Positions 49,691 through 63,936 of a DNA stretch of 64,000 nucleotides are shown in pieces (position 1 is the first letter of the stretch; each line of letters opens with the position of its first letter). Source of the DNA: Brachionus manjavacas. Lineage: Eukaryota > Rotifera > Eurotatoria > Ploima > Brachionidae. The stretch covers positions 9,838,227 through 9,902,226 of the forward strand of contig JAHQIY010000002.1 in NCBI GenBank assembly GCA_019054805.1, in the 5' to 3' direction. Made by a program: the position numbers and the translations under genes. The notes under the pieces were generated by a model that saw only the letters and a program-made list of their open reading frames with translations, ran no database searches and had not been told where the DNA came from.

Positions 49691-52600
49691 TCTGGTATCT
49701 TCCAGACGAATTGTTATTCTTTACGATTCTAGAGTCATGCAAAAGCATTTTTCGTGATCTGATTTACGAATGGTTTGATTTTTGGTTTTGTAATAAATTT
49801 AAATTGATCATATCTAAAAACTTTAAGATTTTGCATTGAAATTTTTTTCAAGAAAAAAAGTTTGAAACAAGAATGATTTTTTACTTTATCTTTCATTACA
49901 AATATGTTTATTTGCTTATTTATAAAAACAAACATCAAAATTACTGACAATCTGGTATCTTCCAGACGAATTGTTATTCTTTACGATTCTAGAGTCATGC
50001 AAAAGCATTTTTCGTGATCTGATTTACGAATGGTTTGATTTTTGGTTTTGTAATAAATTTAAATTGATCATATCTAAAAACTTTAAGATTTTGCATTGAA
50101 AATTTTTTTCAAGAAAAAAAAGTTTGAAATAAGAATGATTTTTTACTTTATCTTTCATTAGAAATATGTTTATTTGCTTATTTATAAAAACAAACATCAA
50201 AATTACTGACAATCTGGTATCTTCCAGACGAATTGTTATTCTTTACGATTCTAGAGTCATGCAAAAGCATTTTTCGTGATCTGATTTACGAATGGTTTGA
50301 TTTTTGGTTTTGTAATAAATTTAAATTGATCATATCTAAAAACTTTAAGATTTTGCATTGAAATTTTTTTCAAGAAAAAAAGTTTGAAACAAGAATGATT
50401 TTTTACTTTATCTTTCATTACAAATATGTTTATTTGCTTATTTATAAAAACAAACATCAAAATTACTGACAATCTGGTATCTTCCAGACGAATTGTTATT
50501 CTTTACGATTCTAGAGTCATGCAAAAGCATTATTCGTGATCTGATTTACGAATGGTTTGATTTTTGGTTTTGTAATAAATTTAAATTGATCATATCTAAA
50601 AACTTTAAGATTTTGCATTGAAATTTTTTTTCAAGAAAAAAAAGTTTGAAATAAGACTGATTTTTTACTTTATCTTTCATTACAAATATGTTTATTTGCT
50701 TATTTATAAAAACAAACATCAAAATTACTGACAATCTGGTATCTTCCAGACGAATTGTTATTCTTTACGATTCTAGAGTCATGCAAAAGCATTATTCGTG
50801 ATCTGATTTACGAATGGTTTGATTTTTGGTTTTGTAATAAATTTAAATTGATCATATCTAAAAACTTTAAGATTTTGCATTGAAATTTTTTTCAAGAAAA
50901 AAAGTTTGAAATAAGAATGATTTTTTACTTTATCTTTCATTACAAATATGTTTATTTGCTTATTTATAAAAACAAACATCAAAATTACTGACAATCTGGT
51001 ATCTTCCAGACGAATTGTTATTCTTTACGATTCTAGAGTCATGCAAAAGCATTTTTCGTGATCTGATTTACGAATGGTTTGATTTTTGGTTTTGTAATAA
51101 ATTTAAATTGATCATATCTAAAAACTTTAAGATTTTGCATTGAAAATTTTTTTTCAAGAAAAAAAAGTTTGAAATAAGAATGATTTTTTACTTTATCTTT
51201 CATTAGAAATATGTTTATTTGCTTATTTATAAAAACAAACATCAAAATTACTGACAATCTGGTATCTTCCAGACGAATTGTTATTCTTTACGATTCTAGA
51301 GTCATGCAAAAGCATTTTTCGTGATCTGATTTACGAATGGTTTGATTTTTGGTTTTGTAATAAATTTAAATTGATCATATCTAAAAACTTTAAGATTTTG
51401 CATTGAAATTTTTTTTCAAGAAAAAAAGTTTGAAATAAGAATGATTTTTTACTTTATCTTTCATTACAAATATGTTTATTTGCTTATTTATAAAAACAAA
51501 CATCAAAATTACTGACAATCTGGTATCTTCCAGACGAATTGTTATTCTTTACGATTCTAGAGTCATGCAAAAGCATTATTCGTGATCTGATTTACGAATG
51601 GTTTGATTTTTGGTTTTGTAATAAATTTAAATTGATCATATCTAAAAACTTTAAGATTTTGCATTGAAATTTTTTTCAAGAAAAAAAGTTTGAAATAAGA
51701 ATGATTTTTTACTTTATCTTTCATTACAAATATGTTTATTTGCTTATTTATAAAAACAAACATCAAAATTACTGACAATCTGGTATCTTCCAGACGAATT
51801 GTTATTCTTTACGATTCTAGAGTCATGCAAAAGCATTTTTCGTGATCTGATTTACGAATGGTTTGATTTTTGGTTTTGTAATAAATTTAAATTGATCATA
51901 TCTAAAAACTTTAAGATTTTGCATTGAAATTTTTTTTCAAGAAAAAAAAGTTTGAAATAAGAATGATTTTTTACTTTATCTTTCATTAGAAATATGTTTA
52001 TTTGCTTATTTATAAAAACAAACATCAAAATTACTGACAATCTGGTATCTTCCAGACGAATTGTTATTCTTTACGATTCTAGAGTCATGCAAAAGCATTA
52101 TTCGTGATCTGATTTACGAATGGTTTGATTTTTGGTTTTGTAATAAATTTAAATTGATCATATCTAAAAACTTTAAGATTTTGCATTGAAATTTTTTTCA
52201 ATAAAAAAAGTTTAAAATAAGAATGATTTTTTACATTATCTTTCATTTCAAATATGTTTATTTGCTTATTTATAAAAACAAACATCAAAATTACTGACAA
52301 TCTGGTATCTTCCAGACGAATTGTTATTCTTTACGATTCTAGAGTCATGCAAAAGCATTTTTCGTGATCTGATTTACGAATGGTTTGATTTTTGGTTTTG
52401 TAATAAATTTAAATTGATCATATCTAAAAACTTTAAGATTTTGCATTGAAATTTTTTTCAAGAAAAAAAGTTTGAAAAAAGAATGATTTTTTACTTTATC
52501 TTTCATTACAAATATGTTTATTTGCTTATTTATAAAAACAAACATCAAAATTACTGACAATCTGGTATCTTCCAGACGAATTGTTATTCTTTACGATTCT

Positions 52601-52825
52601 AGAGTCATGCAAAAGCATTATTCGTGATCTGATTTACGAATGGTTTGATTTTTGGTTTTGTAATAAATTTAAATTGATCATATCTAAAAACTTTAAGATT
52701 TTGCATTGAAAATTTTTTTTCAAGAAAAAAAGTTTGAAATAAGAATGATTTTTTACTTTATCTTTCATTACAAATATGTTTATTTGCTTATTTATAAAAA
52801 CAAACATCAAAATTACTGACAATCT

Positions 52826-53140
52826 GGTATATTCCAGACGAATTGTTATTCTTTACGATTCTAAACTAATGCAAAAGCATTATTCGTGATCTGATTTACG
52901 AATGGTTTGATTTTTGGTATTGTAATAAATTTAAATTGATCATATCTAAAAACTTTAAGATTTTGCATTGAAAATTTTTTTTCAATAAATAAGTTTGAAA
53001 TAAGAATGATTTTTTACTTTATCTTCCATTAGAAATATGTTTATTTGCTTATTTATAAAAACAAACATCAAAATAACTGACAATCTGGAATCTTCCAGAC
53101 GAATTGTTATTCTTTTCGATTCTAGAGTCATGCAAAAACA
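52826..53140. repeat. Rare two-monomer variant, copy 2 (pairs with 27462-27770)
   Basis: It shows GGTATATTCC, GATTCTAAACTAATGC and GGTATTGTAAT, followed in the next monomer by CTGGAATCTTCC and TTCTTTTCGATT. It lies within the otherwise uniform right block, so it stands out as an older or imported pair of copies. Confidence 0.7.
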
Positions 53141-56100
53141 TTATTCGTGATCTGATTTACGAATGGTTTGATTTTTGGTTTTGTAATAAATTTAAATTGA
53201 TCATATCTAAAAACTTTAAGATTTTGCATTGAAAATTTTTTTCAATAAAAAAAAGTTTAAAATAAGAATGATTTTTTACATTATCTTTCATTTCAAATAT
53301 GTTTATTTGCTTATTTATAAAAACAAACATCAAAATTACTGACAATCTGGTATCTTCCAGACGAATTGTTATTCTTTACGATTCTAGAGTCATGCAAAAG
53401 CATTATTCGTGATCTGATTTACGAATGGTTTGATTTTTGGTTTTGTAATAAATTTAAATTGATCATATCTAAAAACTTTAAGATTTTGCATTGAAAATTT
53501 TTTCAAGAAAAAAAGTTTAAAATAAGAATGATTTTTTACATTATCTTTCATTTCAAATATGTTTATTTGCTTATTTATAAAAACAAACATCAAAATTACT
53601 GACAATCTGGTATCTTCCAGACGAATTGTTATTCTTTACGATTCTAGAGTCATGCAAAAGCATTTTTCGTGATCTGATTTACGAATGGTTTGATTTTTGG
53701 TTTTGTAATAAATTTAAATTGATCATATCTAAAAACTTTAAGATTTTGCATTGAAAATTTTTTTTCAAGAAAAAAAGTTTGAAACAAGAATGATTTTTTA
53801 CTTTATCTTTCATTACAAATATGTTTATTTGCTTATTTATAAAAACAAACATCAAAATTACTGACAATCTGGTATCTTCCAGACGAATTGTTATTCTTTA
53901 CGATTCTAGAGTCATGCAAAAGCATTTTTCGTGATCTGATTTACGAATGGTTTGATTTTTGGTTTTGTAATAAATTTAAATTGATCATATCTAAAAACTT
54001 TAAGATTTTGCATTGAAATTTTGTTCAAGAAAAAAAGTTTAAAATAAGAATGATTTTTTACTTTATCTTTCATTTCAAATATGTTTATTTGCTTATTTAT
54101 AAAAACAAACATCAAAATTACTGACAATCTGGTATCTTCCAGACGAATTGTTATTCTTTACGATTCTAGAGTCATGCAAAAGCATTTTTCGTGATCTGAT
54201 TTACGAATGGTTTGATTTTTGGTTTTGTAATAAATTTAAATTGATCATATCTAAAAACTTTAAGATTTTGCATTGAAATTTTTTTCAAGAAAAAAAGTTT
54301 AAAATAAGAATGATTTTTTACATTATCTTTCATTTCAAATATGTTTATTTGCTTATTTATAAAAACAAACATCAAAATTACTGACAATCTGGTATCTTCC
54401 AGACGAATTGTTATTCTTTACGATTCTAGAGTCATGCAAAAGCATTTTTCGTGATCTGATTTACGAATGGTTTGATTTTTGGTTTTGTAATAAATTTAAA
54501 TTGATCATATCTAAAAACTTTAAGATTTTGCATTGAAATTTTTTTTCAAGAAAAAAAGTTTGAAACAAGAATGATTTTTTACTTTATCTTTCATTACAAA
54601 TATGTTTATTTGCTTATTTATAAAAACAAACATCAAAATTACTGACAATCTGGTATCTTCCAGACGAATTGTTATTCTTTACGATTCTAGAGTCATGCAA
54701 AAGCATTATTCGTGATCTGATTTACGAATGGTTTGATTTTTGGTTTTGTAATAAATTTAAATTGATCATATCTAAAAACTTTAAGATTTTGCATTTTTCT
54801 TCAAGAAAAAAAAGTTTGAAATAAGAATGATTTTTTACTTTATCTTTCATTAGAAATATGTTTATTTGCTTATTTATAAAAACAAACATCAAAATTACTG
54901 ACAATCTGGTATCTTCCAGACGAATTGTTATTCTTTACGATTCTAGAGTCATGCAAAAGCATTATTCGTGATCTGATTTACGAATGGTTTGATTTTTGGT
55001 TTTGTAATAAATTTAAATTGATCATATCTAAAAACTTTAAGATTTTGCATTGAAAATTTTTTTTGAAAAAAAAAAAGTTTGAAATAAGACTGATTTTTTA
55101 CTTTATCTTTCATTTCAAATATGTTTATTTGCTTATTTATAAAAACAAACATCAAAATTACTGACAATCTGGTATCTTCCAGACGAATTGTTATTCTTTA
55201 CGATTCTAGAGTCATGCAAAAGCATTTTTCGTGATCTGATTTACGAATGGTTTGATTTTTGGTTTTGTAATAAATTTAAATTGATCATATCTAAAAACTT
55301 TAAGATTTTGCATTGAAATTTTTTTCAAGAAAAAAAGTTTGAAATAAGAATGATTTTTTACTTTATCTTTCATTACAAATATGTTTATTTGCTTATTTAT
55401 AAAAACAAACATCAAAATTACTGACAATCTGGTATCTTCCAGACGAATTGTTATTCTTTACGATTCTAGAGTCATGCAAAAGCATTATTCGTGATCTGAT
55501 TTACGAATGGTTTGATTTTTGGTTTTGTAATAAATTTAAATTGATCATATCTAAAAACTTTAAGATTTTGCATTGAAATTTTTTTCAAGAAAAAAAGTTT
55601 GAAATAAGAATGATTTTTTACTTTATCTTTCATTACAAATATGTTTATTTGCTTATTTATAAAAACAAACATCAAAATTACTGACAATCTGGTATCTTCC
55701 AGACGAATTGTTATTCTTTACGATTCTAGAGTCATGCAAAAGCATTTTTCGTGATCTGATTTACGAATGGTTTGATTTTTGGTTTTGTAATAAATTTAAA
55801 TTGATCATATCTAAAAACTTTAAGATTTTGCATTGAAAATTTTTTTCAAGAAAAAAAGTTTAAAATAAGAATGATTTTTTACATTATCTTTCATTTCAAA
55901 TATGTTTATTTGCTTATTTATAAAAACAAACATCAAAATTACTGACAATCTGGTATCTTCCAGACGAATTGTTATTCTTTACGATTCTAGAGTCATGCAA
56001 AAGCATTTTTCGTGATCTGATTTACGAATGGTTTGATTTTTGGTTTTGTAATAAATTTAAATTGATCATATCTAAAAACTTTAAGATTTTGCATTGAAAA

Positions 56101-59100
56101 TTTTTTTTCAAGAAAAAGAAGTTTGAAATAAGAATGATTTTTTACATTATCTTTCATTTCAAATATGTTTATTTGCTTATTTATAAAAACAAACATCAAA
56201 ATTACTGACAATCTGGTATCTTCCAGACGAATTGTTATTCTTTACGATTCTAGAGTCATGCAAAAGCATTATTCGTGATCTGATTTACGAATGGTTTGAT
56301 TTTTGGTTTTGTAATAAATTTAAATTGATCATATCTAAAAACTTTAAGATTTTGCATTGAAATTTTTTTTCAAGATAAAATAGTTTGAAATAAGAATGAT
56401 TTTTTACATTATCTTTCATTTCAAATATGTTTATTTGCTTATTTATAAAAACAAACATCAAAATTACTGACAATCTGGTATCTTCCAGACGAATTGTTAT
56501 TCTTTACGATTCTAGAGTCATGCAAAAGCATTTTTCGTGATCTGATTTACGAATGGTTTGATTTTTGGTTTTGTAATAAATTTAAATTGATCATATCTAA
56601 AAACTTTAAGATTTTGCATTGAAAATTGTTTTTCAAGAAAAAAAAATTAAAATAAGAATGATTTTTTACATTATCTTTCATTTCAAATATGTTTATTTGC
56701 TTATTTATAAAAACAAACATCAAAATTACTGACAATCTGGTATCTTCCAGACGAATTGTTATTCTTTACGATTCTAGAGTCATGCAAAAGCATTTTTCGT
56801 GATCTGATTTACGAATGGTTTGATTTTTGGTTTTGTAATAAATTTAAATTGATCATATCTAAAAACTTTAAGATTTTGCATTGAAATTTTGTTCAAGAAA
56901 AAAAGTTTAAAATAAGAATGATTTTTTACATTATCTTTCATTTCAAATATGTTTATTTGCTTATTTATAAAAACAAACATCAAAATTACTGACAATCTGG
57001 TATCTTCCAGACGAATTGTTATTCTTTACGATTCTAGAGTCATGCAAAAGCATTTTTCGTGATCTGATTTACGAATTGTTTAATTTTTGTTTTTGTAATA
57101 AATTTAAATTGATCACATCTAAAAACTTTAAGATTTTGCATTGAAATAACTTTTCAAGAAAAAAAAGTTTAAAATAAGAATGATTTTTTACATTATCGTT
57201 CATTTCAAATATGTTTATTTGCTTATTTATAAAAACAAACATCAAAATTACTGACAATCTGGTATCTTCCAGACGAATTGTTATTCTTTACGATTCTAGA
57301 GTCATGCAAAAGCATTTTTCGTGATCTGATTTACGAATGGTTTGATTTTTGGTTTTGTAATAAATTTAAATTGATCATATCTAAAAACTTTAAGATTTTG
57401 CATTGAAATTTTTTTCAAGAAAAAAAGTTTGAAATAAGAATGATTTTTTACTTTATCTTTCATTACAAATATGTTTATTTGCTTATTTATAAAAACAAAC
57501 ATCAAAATTACTGACAATCTGGTATCTTCCAGACGAATTGTTATTCTTTACGATTCTAGAGTCATGCAAAAGCATTTTTCGTGATCTGATTTACGAATGG
57601 TTTGATTTTTGGTTTTGTAATAAATTTAAATTGATCATATCTAAAAACTTTAAGATTTTGCATTGAAAATTTTTTTCAAGAAAAAAAAGTTTGAAATAAG
57701 ACTGATTTTTTACTTTATCTTTCATTTCAAATATGTTTATTTGCTTATTTATAAAAACAAACATCAAAATTACTGACAATCTGGTATCTTCCAGACGAAT
57801 TGTTATTCTTTACGATTCTAGAGTCATGCAAAAGCATTATTCGTGATCTGATTTACGAATGGTTTGATTTTTGGTTTTGTAATAAATTTAAATTGATCAT
57901 ATCTAAAAACTTTAAGATTTTGCATTGAAATTTTTTTCAAGAAAAAATGTTTAAAATAAGAATGATTTTTTACATTATCTTTCATTTCAAATATGTTTAT
58001 TTGCTTATTTATAAAAACAAACATCAAAATTACTGACAATCTGGTATCTTCCAGACGAATTGTTATTCTTTACGATTCTAGAGTCATGCAAAAGCATTAT
58101 TCGTGATCTGATTTACGAATGGTTTGATTTTTGGTTTTGTAATAAATTTAAATTGATCACATCTAAAAACTTTAATATTTTGCATTGAAAATTTTTTTAA
58201 AGAAAAAAAAGTTTAAAATAAGAATGATTTTTTACATTATCTTTCATTTCAAATATGTTTATTTGCTTATTTATAAAAACAAACATCAAAATTACTGACA
58301 ATCTGGTATCTTCCAGACGAATTGTTATTCTTTACGATTCTAGAGTCATGCAAAAGCATTATTCGTGATCTGATTTACGAATGGTTTGATTTTTGGTTTT
58401 GTAATAAATTTAAATTGATCATATCTAAAAACTTTAAGATTTTGCATTGAAAATTTTTTTCAAGAAAAAAAAGTTTGAAATAATAATGATTTTTTACTTT
58501 ATCTTTCATTAGAAATATGTTTATTTGCTTATTTATAAAAACAAACATCAAAATTACTGACAATCTGGTATCTTCCAGACGAATTGTTATTCTTTACGAT
58601 TCTAGAGTCATGCAAAAGCATTATTCGTGATCTGATTTACGAATGGTTTGATTTTTGGTTTTGTAATAAATTTAAATTGATCATATCTAAAAACTTTAAG
58701 ATTTTGCATTGAAATTTTTTTCAAGAAAAAAAGTTTAAAATAAGAATGATTTTTTACATTATCTTTCATTTCAAATATGTTTATTTGCTTATTTATAAAA
58801 ACAAACATCAAAATTACTGACAATCTGGTATCTTCCAGACGAATTGTTATTCTTTACGATTCTAGAGTCATGCAAAAGCATTATTCGTGATCTGATTTAC
58901 GAATGGTTTGATTTTTGGTTTTGTAATAAATTTAAATTGATCATATCTAAAAACTTTAAGATTTTGCATTGAAATTTTTTTCAAGAAAAAAAAGTTTGAA
59001 ATAAGACTGATTTTTTACTTTATCTTTCATTTCAAATATGTTTATTTGCTTATTTATAAAAACAAACATCAAAATTACTGACAATCTGGTATCTTCCAGA

Positions 59101-62100
59101 CGAATTGTTATTCTTTACGATTCTAGAGTCATGCAAAAGCATTATTCGTGATCTGATTTACGAATGGTTTGATTTTTGGTTTTGTAATAAATTTAAATTG
59201 ATCATATCTAAAAACTTTAAGATTTTGCATTGAAAATTTTTTTCAAGAAAAAAAAGTTTGAAATAAGACTGATTTTTTACTTTATCTTTCATTACAAATA
59301 TGTTTATTTGCTTATTTATAAAAACAAACATCAAAATTACTGACAATCTGGTATCTTCCAGACGAATTGTTATTCTTTACGATTCTAGAGTCATGCAAAA
59401 GCATTATTCGTGATCTGATTTACGAATGGTTTGATTTTTGGTTTTGTAATAAATTTAAATTGATCATATCTAAAAACTTTAAGATTTTGCATTGAAATAT
59501 TTTTCAAGAAAAAAAGTTTGAAATAAGACTGATTTTTTAGTTTATCTTTCATTACAAATATGTTTATTTGCTTATTTATAAAAACAAACATCAAAATTAC
59601 TGACAATCTGGTATCTTCCAGACGAATTGTTATTCTTTACGATTCTAGAGTCATGCAAAAGCATTTTTCGTGATCTGATTTACGAATGGTTTGATTTTTG
59701 GTTTTGTAATAAATTTAAATTGATCACATCTAAAAACTTTAAGATTTTGCATTGAAATTTTTTTCAAGAAAAAATATTTTTATAATAAGACTGATTTTTT
59801 ACTTAATCTTTCATTTCAAATATGTTTATTTGCTTATTTATAAAAACAAACATCAAAATTACTGACAATCTGGTATCTTCCAGACGAATTGTTATTCTTT
59901 ACGATTCTAGAGTCATGCAAAAGCATTATTCGTGATCTGATTTACGAATGGTTTGATTTTTGGTTTTGTAATAAATTTAAATTGATCATTTCTAAAAACT
60001 TTAAGATTTTGCATTGAAATTTTTTTCAAGAAAAAATATTTTTATAATAAGACTGATTTTTTACTTTATCTTTCATTTCAAATATGTTTATTTGCTTATT
60101 TATAAAAACAAACATCAAAATTACTGACAATCTGGTATCTTCCAGACGAATTGTTATTCTTTACGATTCTAGAGTCATGCAAAAGCATTTTTCGTGATCT
60201 GATTTACGAATGGTTTGATTTTTGGTTTTGTAATAAATTTAAATTGATCATATCTAAAAACTTTAAGATTTTGCATTGAAATTTTTTTCAAGAAAAAAAG
60301 TTTAAAATAAGAATGATTTTTTACATTATCTTTCATTTCAAATATGTTTATTTGCTTATTTATAAAAACAAACATCAAAATTACTGACAATCTGGTATCT
60401 TCCAGACGAATTGTTATTCTTTACGATTCTAGAGTCATGCAAAAGCATAATTCGTGATCTGATTTACGAATGGTTTGATTTTTGGTTTTGTAATAAATTT
60501 AAATTGATCACATCTAAAAACTTTAAGATTTTGCATTGAAATTTTTTTTCAAGAATAAAAAGTTTGAAATAAGAATGATTTTTTACATTATCTTTCATTT
60601 CAAATATGTTTATTTGCTTATTTATAAAAACAAACATCAAAATTACTGACAATCTGGTATCTTCCAGACGAATTGTTATTCTTTACGATTCTAGAGTCAT
60701 GCAAAAGCATTATTCGTGATATGATTTACGAATTGTTTAATTTTTGTTTTTTGAATAAATTTAAATTGATCATATCTAAAAACTTTAAGATTTTGCATTG
60801 AAATTTTTTTTCAAGAAAAAAAAGTTTAAAATAAGAATGATTTTTTACATTATCTTTCATTTCAAATATGTTTATTTGCTTATTTATAAAAACAAACATC
60901 AAAATTACTGACAATCTGGTATCTTCCAGACGAATTGTTATTCTTTACGATTCTAGAGTCATGCAAAAGCATTTTTCGTGATCTGATTTACGAATGGTTT
61001 GATTTTTGGTTTTGTAATAAATTTAAATTGATCAAATCTAAAAACTTTAAGATTTTGCATTGAAAATTTTTTTTCAAGAAAAAGAAGTTTGAAATAAGAA
61101 TGATTTTTTACATTATCTTTCATGTAAAATATGTTTATTTGCTTATTTATAAAAACAAACATCAAAATTACTGACAATCTGGTATCTTCCAGACGAATTG
61201 TTATTCTTTACGATTCTAGAGTCATGCAAAAGCATTATTCGTGATCTGATTTACGAATGGTTTGATTTTTGGTTTTGTAATAAATTTAAATTGATCATAT
61301 CTAAAAACTTTAAGATTTTGCATTGAAAATTTTTTTTTCAAGAAAAAAAAGTTTAAAATAAGAATGATTTTTTACATTATCTTTCATTTCAAATATGTTT
61401 ATTTGCTTATTTATAAAAACAAACATCAAAATTACTGACAATCTGGTATCTTCCAGACGAATTGTTATTCTTTACGATTCTAGAGTCATGCAAAAGCATT
61501 ATTCGTGATCTGATTTACGAATGGTTTGATTTTTGGTTTTGTAATAAATTTAAATTGATCATATCTAAAAACTTTAAGATTTTGCATTGAAAATTTTTTT
61601 TTCAAGAAAAAAAAGTTTGAAATAAGAATGATTTTTTACTTTATCTTTCATTTCAAATATGTTTATTTGCTTATTTATAAAAACAAACATCAAAATTACT
61701 GACAATCTGGTATCTTCCAGACGAATTGTTATTCTTTACGATTCTAGAGTCATGCAAAAGCATTTTTCGTGATCTGATTTACGAATGGTTTGATTTTTGG
61801 TTTTGTAATAAATTTAAATTGATCATATCTAAAAACTTTAAGATTTTGCATTGAAAATTTTTTTCAAGAAAAAAAAGTTTGAAATAAGACTGATTTTTTA
61901 CTTTATCTTTCATTTCAAATATGTTTATTTGCTTATTTATAAAAACAAACATCAAAATTACTGACAATCTGGTATCTTCCAGACGAATTGTTATTCTTTA
62001 CGATTCTAGAGTCATGCAAAAGCATCATTCGTGATCTGATTTACGAATGGTTTGATTTTTGGATTTGTAATAAATTTAAATTGATCAAATCTAAAAACTT

Positions 62101-63539
62101 TAAGATTTTGCATTGAAAATATTTTTTTCAAGAAAAAAAAGTTTGAAATAAGACTGATTTTTTACTTTATCTTTCATTTCAAATATGTTTATTTGCTTAT
62201 TTATAAAAACAAACATCAAAATTACTGACAATCTGGTATCTTCCAGACGAATTGTTATTCTTTACGATTCTAGAGTCATGCAAAAGCATTATTCGTGATC
62301 TGATTTACGAATGGTTTGATTTTTGGTTTTGTAATAAATTTAAATTGATCATATCTAAAAACTTTAAGATTTTGCATTGAAAATTTTTTTTCAAGAAAAA
62401 AAAGTTCGAAATAAGACTGATTTTTTACTTTATCTTTCATTAGAAATATGTTTATTTGCTTATTTATAAAAACAAACATCAAAATTACTGACAATCTGGT
62501 ATCTTCCAGACGAATTGTTATTCTTTACGATTCTAGAGTCATGCAAAAGCATTATTCGTGATCTGATTTACGAATGGTTTGATTTTTGGTTTTGTAATAA
62601 ATTTAAATTGATCATATCTAAAAACTTTAAGATTTTGCATTGAAATTTTTTTCAAGAAAAAGAGGTTTGAAATAAGACTGATTTTTTACTTTATCTTTCA
62701 TTTCAAATATGTTTATTTGCTTATTTATAAAAACAAACATCAAAATTACTGACAATCTGGTATCTTCCAGACGAATTGTTATTCTTTACGATTCTAGAGT
62801 CATGCAAAAGCATTATTCGTGATCTGATTTACGAATGGTTTGATTTTTGGTTTTGTAATAAATTTAAATTGATCATATCTAAAAACTTTAAGATTTTGCA
62901 TTGAAATTTTTTTTCAAGAAAAAAAAGTTTGAAATAAGACTGATTTTTTACTTTATCTTTCATAAGAAATATGTTTATTTGCTTATTTATAAAAACAAAC
63001 ATCAAAATTACTGACAATCTGGTATCTTCCAGACGAATTGTTATTCTTTACGATTCTAGAGTCATGCAAAAGCATTATTCGTGATCTGATTTACGAATTG
63101 TTTAATTTTTGGTTTTGTAATAAATTTAAATTGATCATATCTAAAAACTTTAAGATTTTGCATTGAAATTTTTTTTCAAGAAAAAAAGTTTGAAATAAGA
63201 CTGATTTTTTACTTTATCTTTCATTTCAAATATGTTTATTTGCTTATTTATAAAAACAAACATCAAAATTACTGACAATCTGGTATCTTCCAGACGAATT
63301 GTTATTCTTTACGATTCTAGAGTCATGCAAAAGCATTATTCGTGATCTGATTTACGAATGGTTTGATTTTTGGTTTTGTAATAAATTTAAATTGATCATA
63401 TCTAAAAACTTTAAGATTTTGCATTGAAATTTTTTTTCAAGAAAAAAAAGTTTGAAATAAGACTGATTTTTTACTTTATCTTTCATAAGAAATATGTTTA
63501 TTTGCTTATTTATAAAAACAAACATCAAAATTACTGACA

Positions 63540-63625
63540 ATCTGGTATCTTCCAGACGAATTGTTATTCTTTACGATTCTAGAGTCATGCAAAAGCATTA
63601 TTCGTGATCTGATTTACGAATGGTT
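63540..63625. other. Hairpin-rich conserved core of the monomer (example copy)
   Basis: Three inverted repeats lie in ~80 bp. The first is TCTGG/CCAGA around a 6-nt loop. The second is ATGC/GCAT around AAAA. The third is ATTCGTGA (63600-63607) with TTACGAAT (63614-63621) around a 6-nt loop, 8 bp with one G.T pair. They recur at the same places in almost every copy. Copies with GCATTTTTCG lose the outer A-T pair of the third stem. All four CpGs of the standard monomer are in this core. Function unknown. Confidence 0.7.
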
Positions 63626-63674
63626 TGATTTTTGGTTTTGTAATAAATTTAAATTGATCATATCTAAAAACTTT

Positions 63675-63936
63675 AAGATTTTGCATTGAAATTTTTTTTC
63701 AAGAAAAAAAAGTTTGAAATAAGACTGATTTTTTACTTTATCTTTCATTTCAAATATGTTTATTTGCTTATTTATAAAAACAAACATCAAAATTACTGAC
63801 AATCTGGTATCTTCCAGACGAATTGTTATTCTTTACGATTCTAGAGTCATGCAAAAGCATTTTTCGTGATCTGATTTACGAATGGTTTGATTTTTGGTTT
63901 TGTAATAAATTTAAATTGATCATATCTAAAAACTTT
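63675..63936. repeat. Representative satellite monomer (262 bp)
   Basis: This copy spans from one AAGATTTTGC landmark to the next. In order it contains the T8/A8 palindrome, an A/T-rich variable segment, TTTGCTTATTTATAAAAAC, ATCAAAATTACTGAC, the TCTGG/CCAGA hairpin, TCTAGA, the ATGC/GCAT hairpin, the TTCGTGA/TTACGAA hairpin, AATTTAAATT and TGATCA. A typical copy (GC counted on a near-consensus monomer) has about 62 G+C in 262 bp. The G+C is concentrated in the middle ~100 bp. Confidence 0.95.
63692..63711. repeat. T8C-AA-GA8 palindrome, main length-variable site of the monomer
   Basis: Arms TTTTTTTTC (63692-63700) and GAAAAAAAA (63703-63711) are perfect complements with a 2-nt centre. Copies differ here mainly by one or two T or A, which explains most of the 260-263 bp spacing differences. 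In copies with TTGAAAA before the run, an alternative TTGAAAA/TTTTCAA pairing is also possible. Confidence 0.8.

Noticed and set aside
5856..63802. Repeated antisense open frames of 60-78 codons, one in most monomers
   Set aside because: They begin at TTG, not ATG, in a eukaryotic context. They end in every monomer and switch between 62- and 71/72-codon versions whenever the poly-A/T run changes by one base. They simply reflect a stop-poor frame in a tandem repeat, so no protein is supported.
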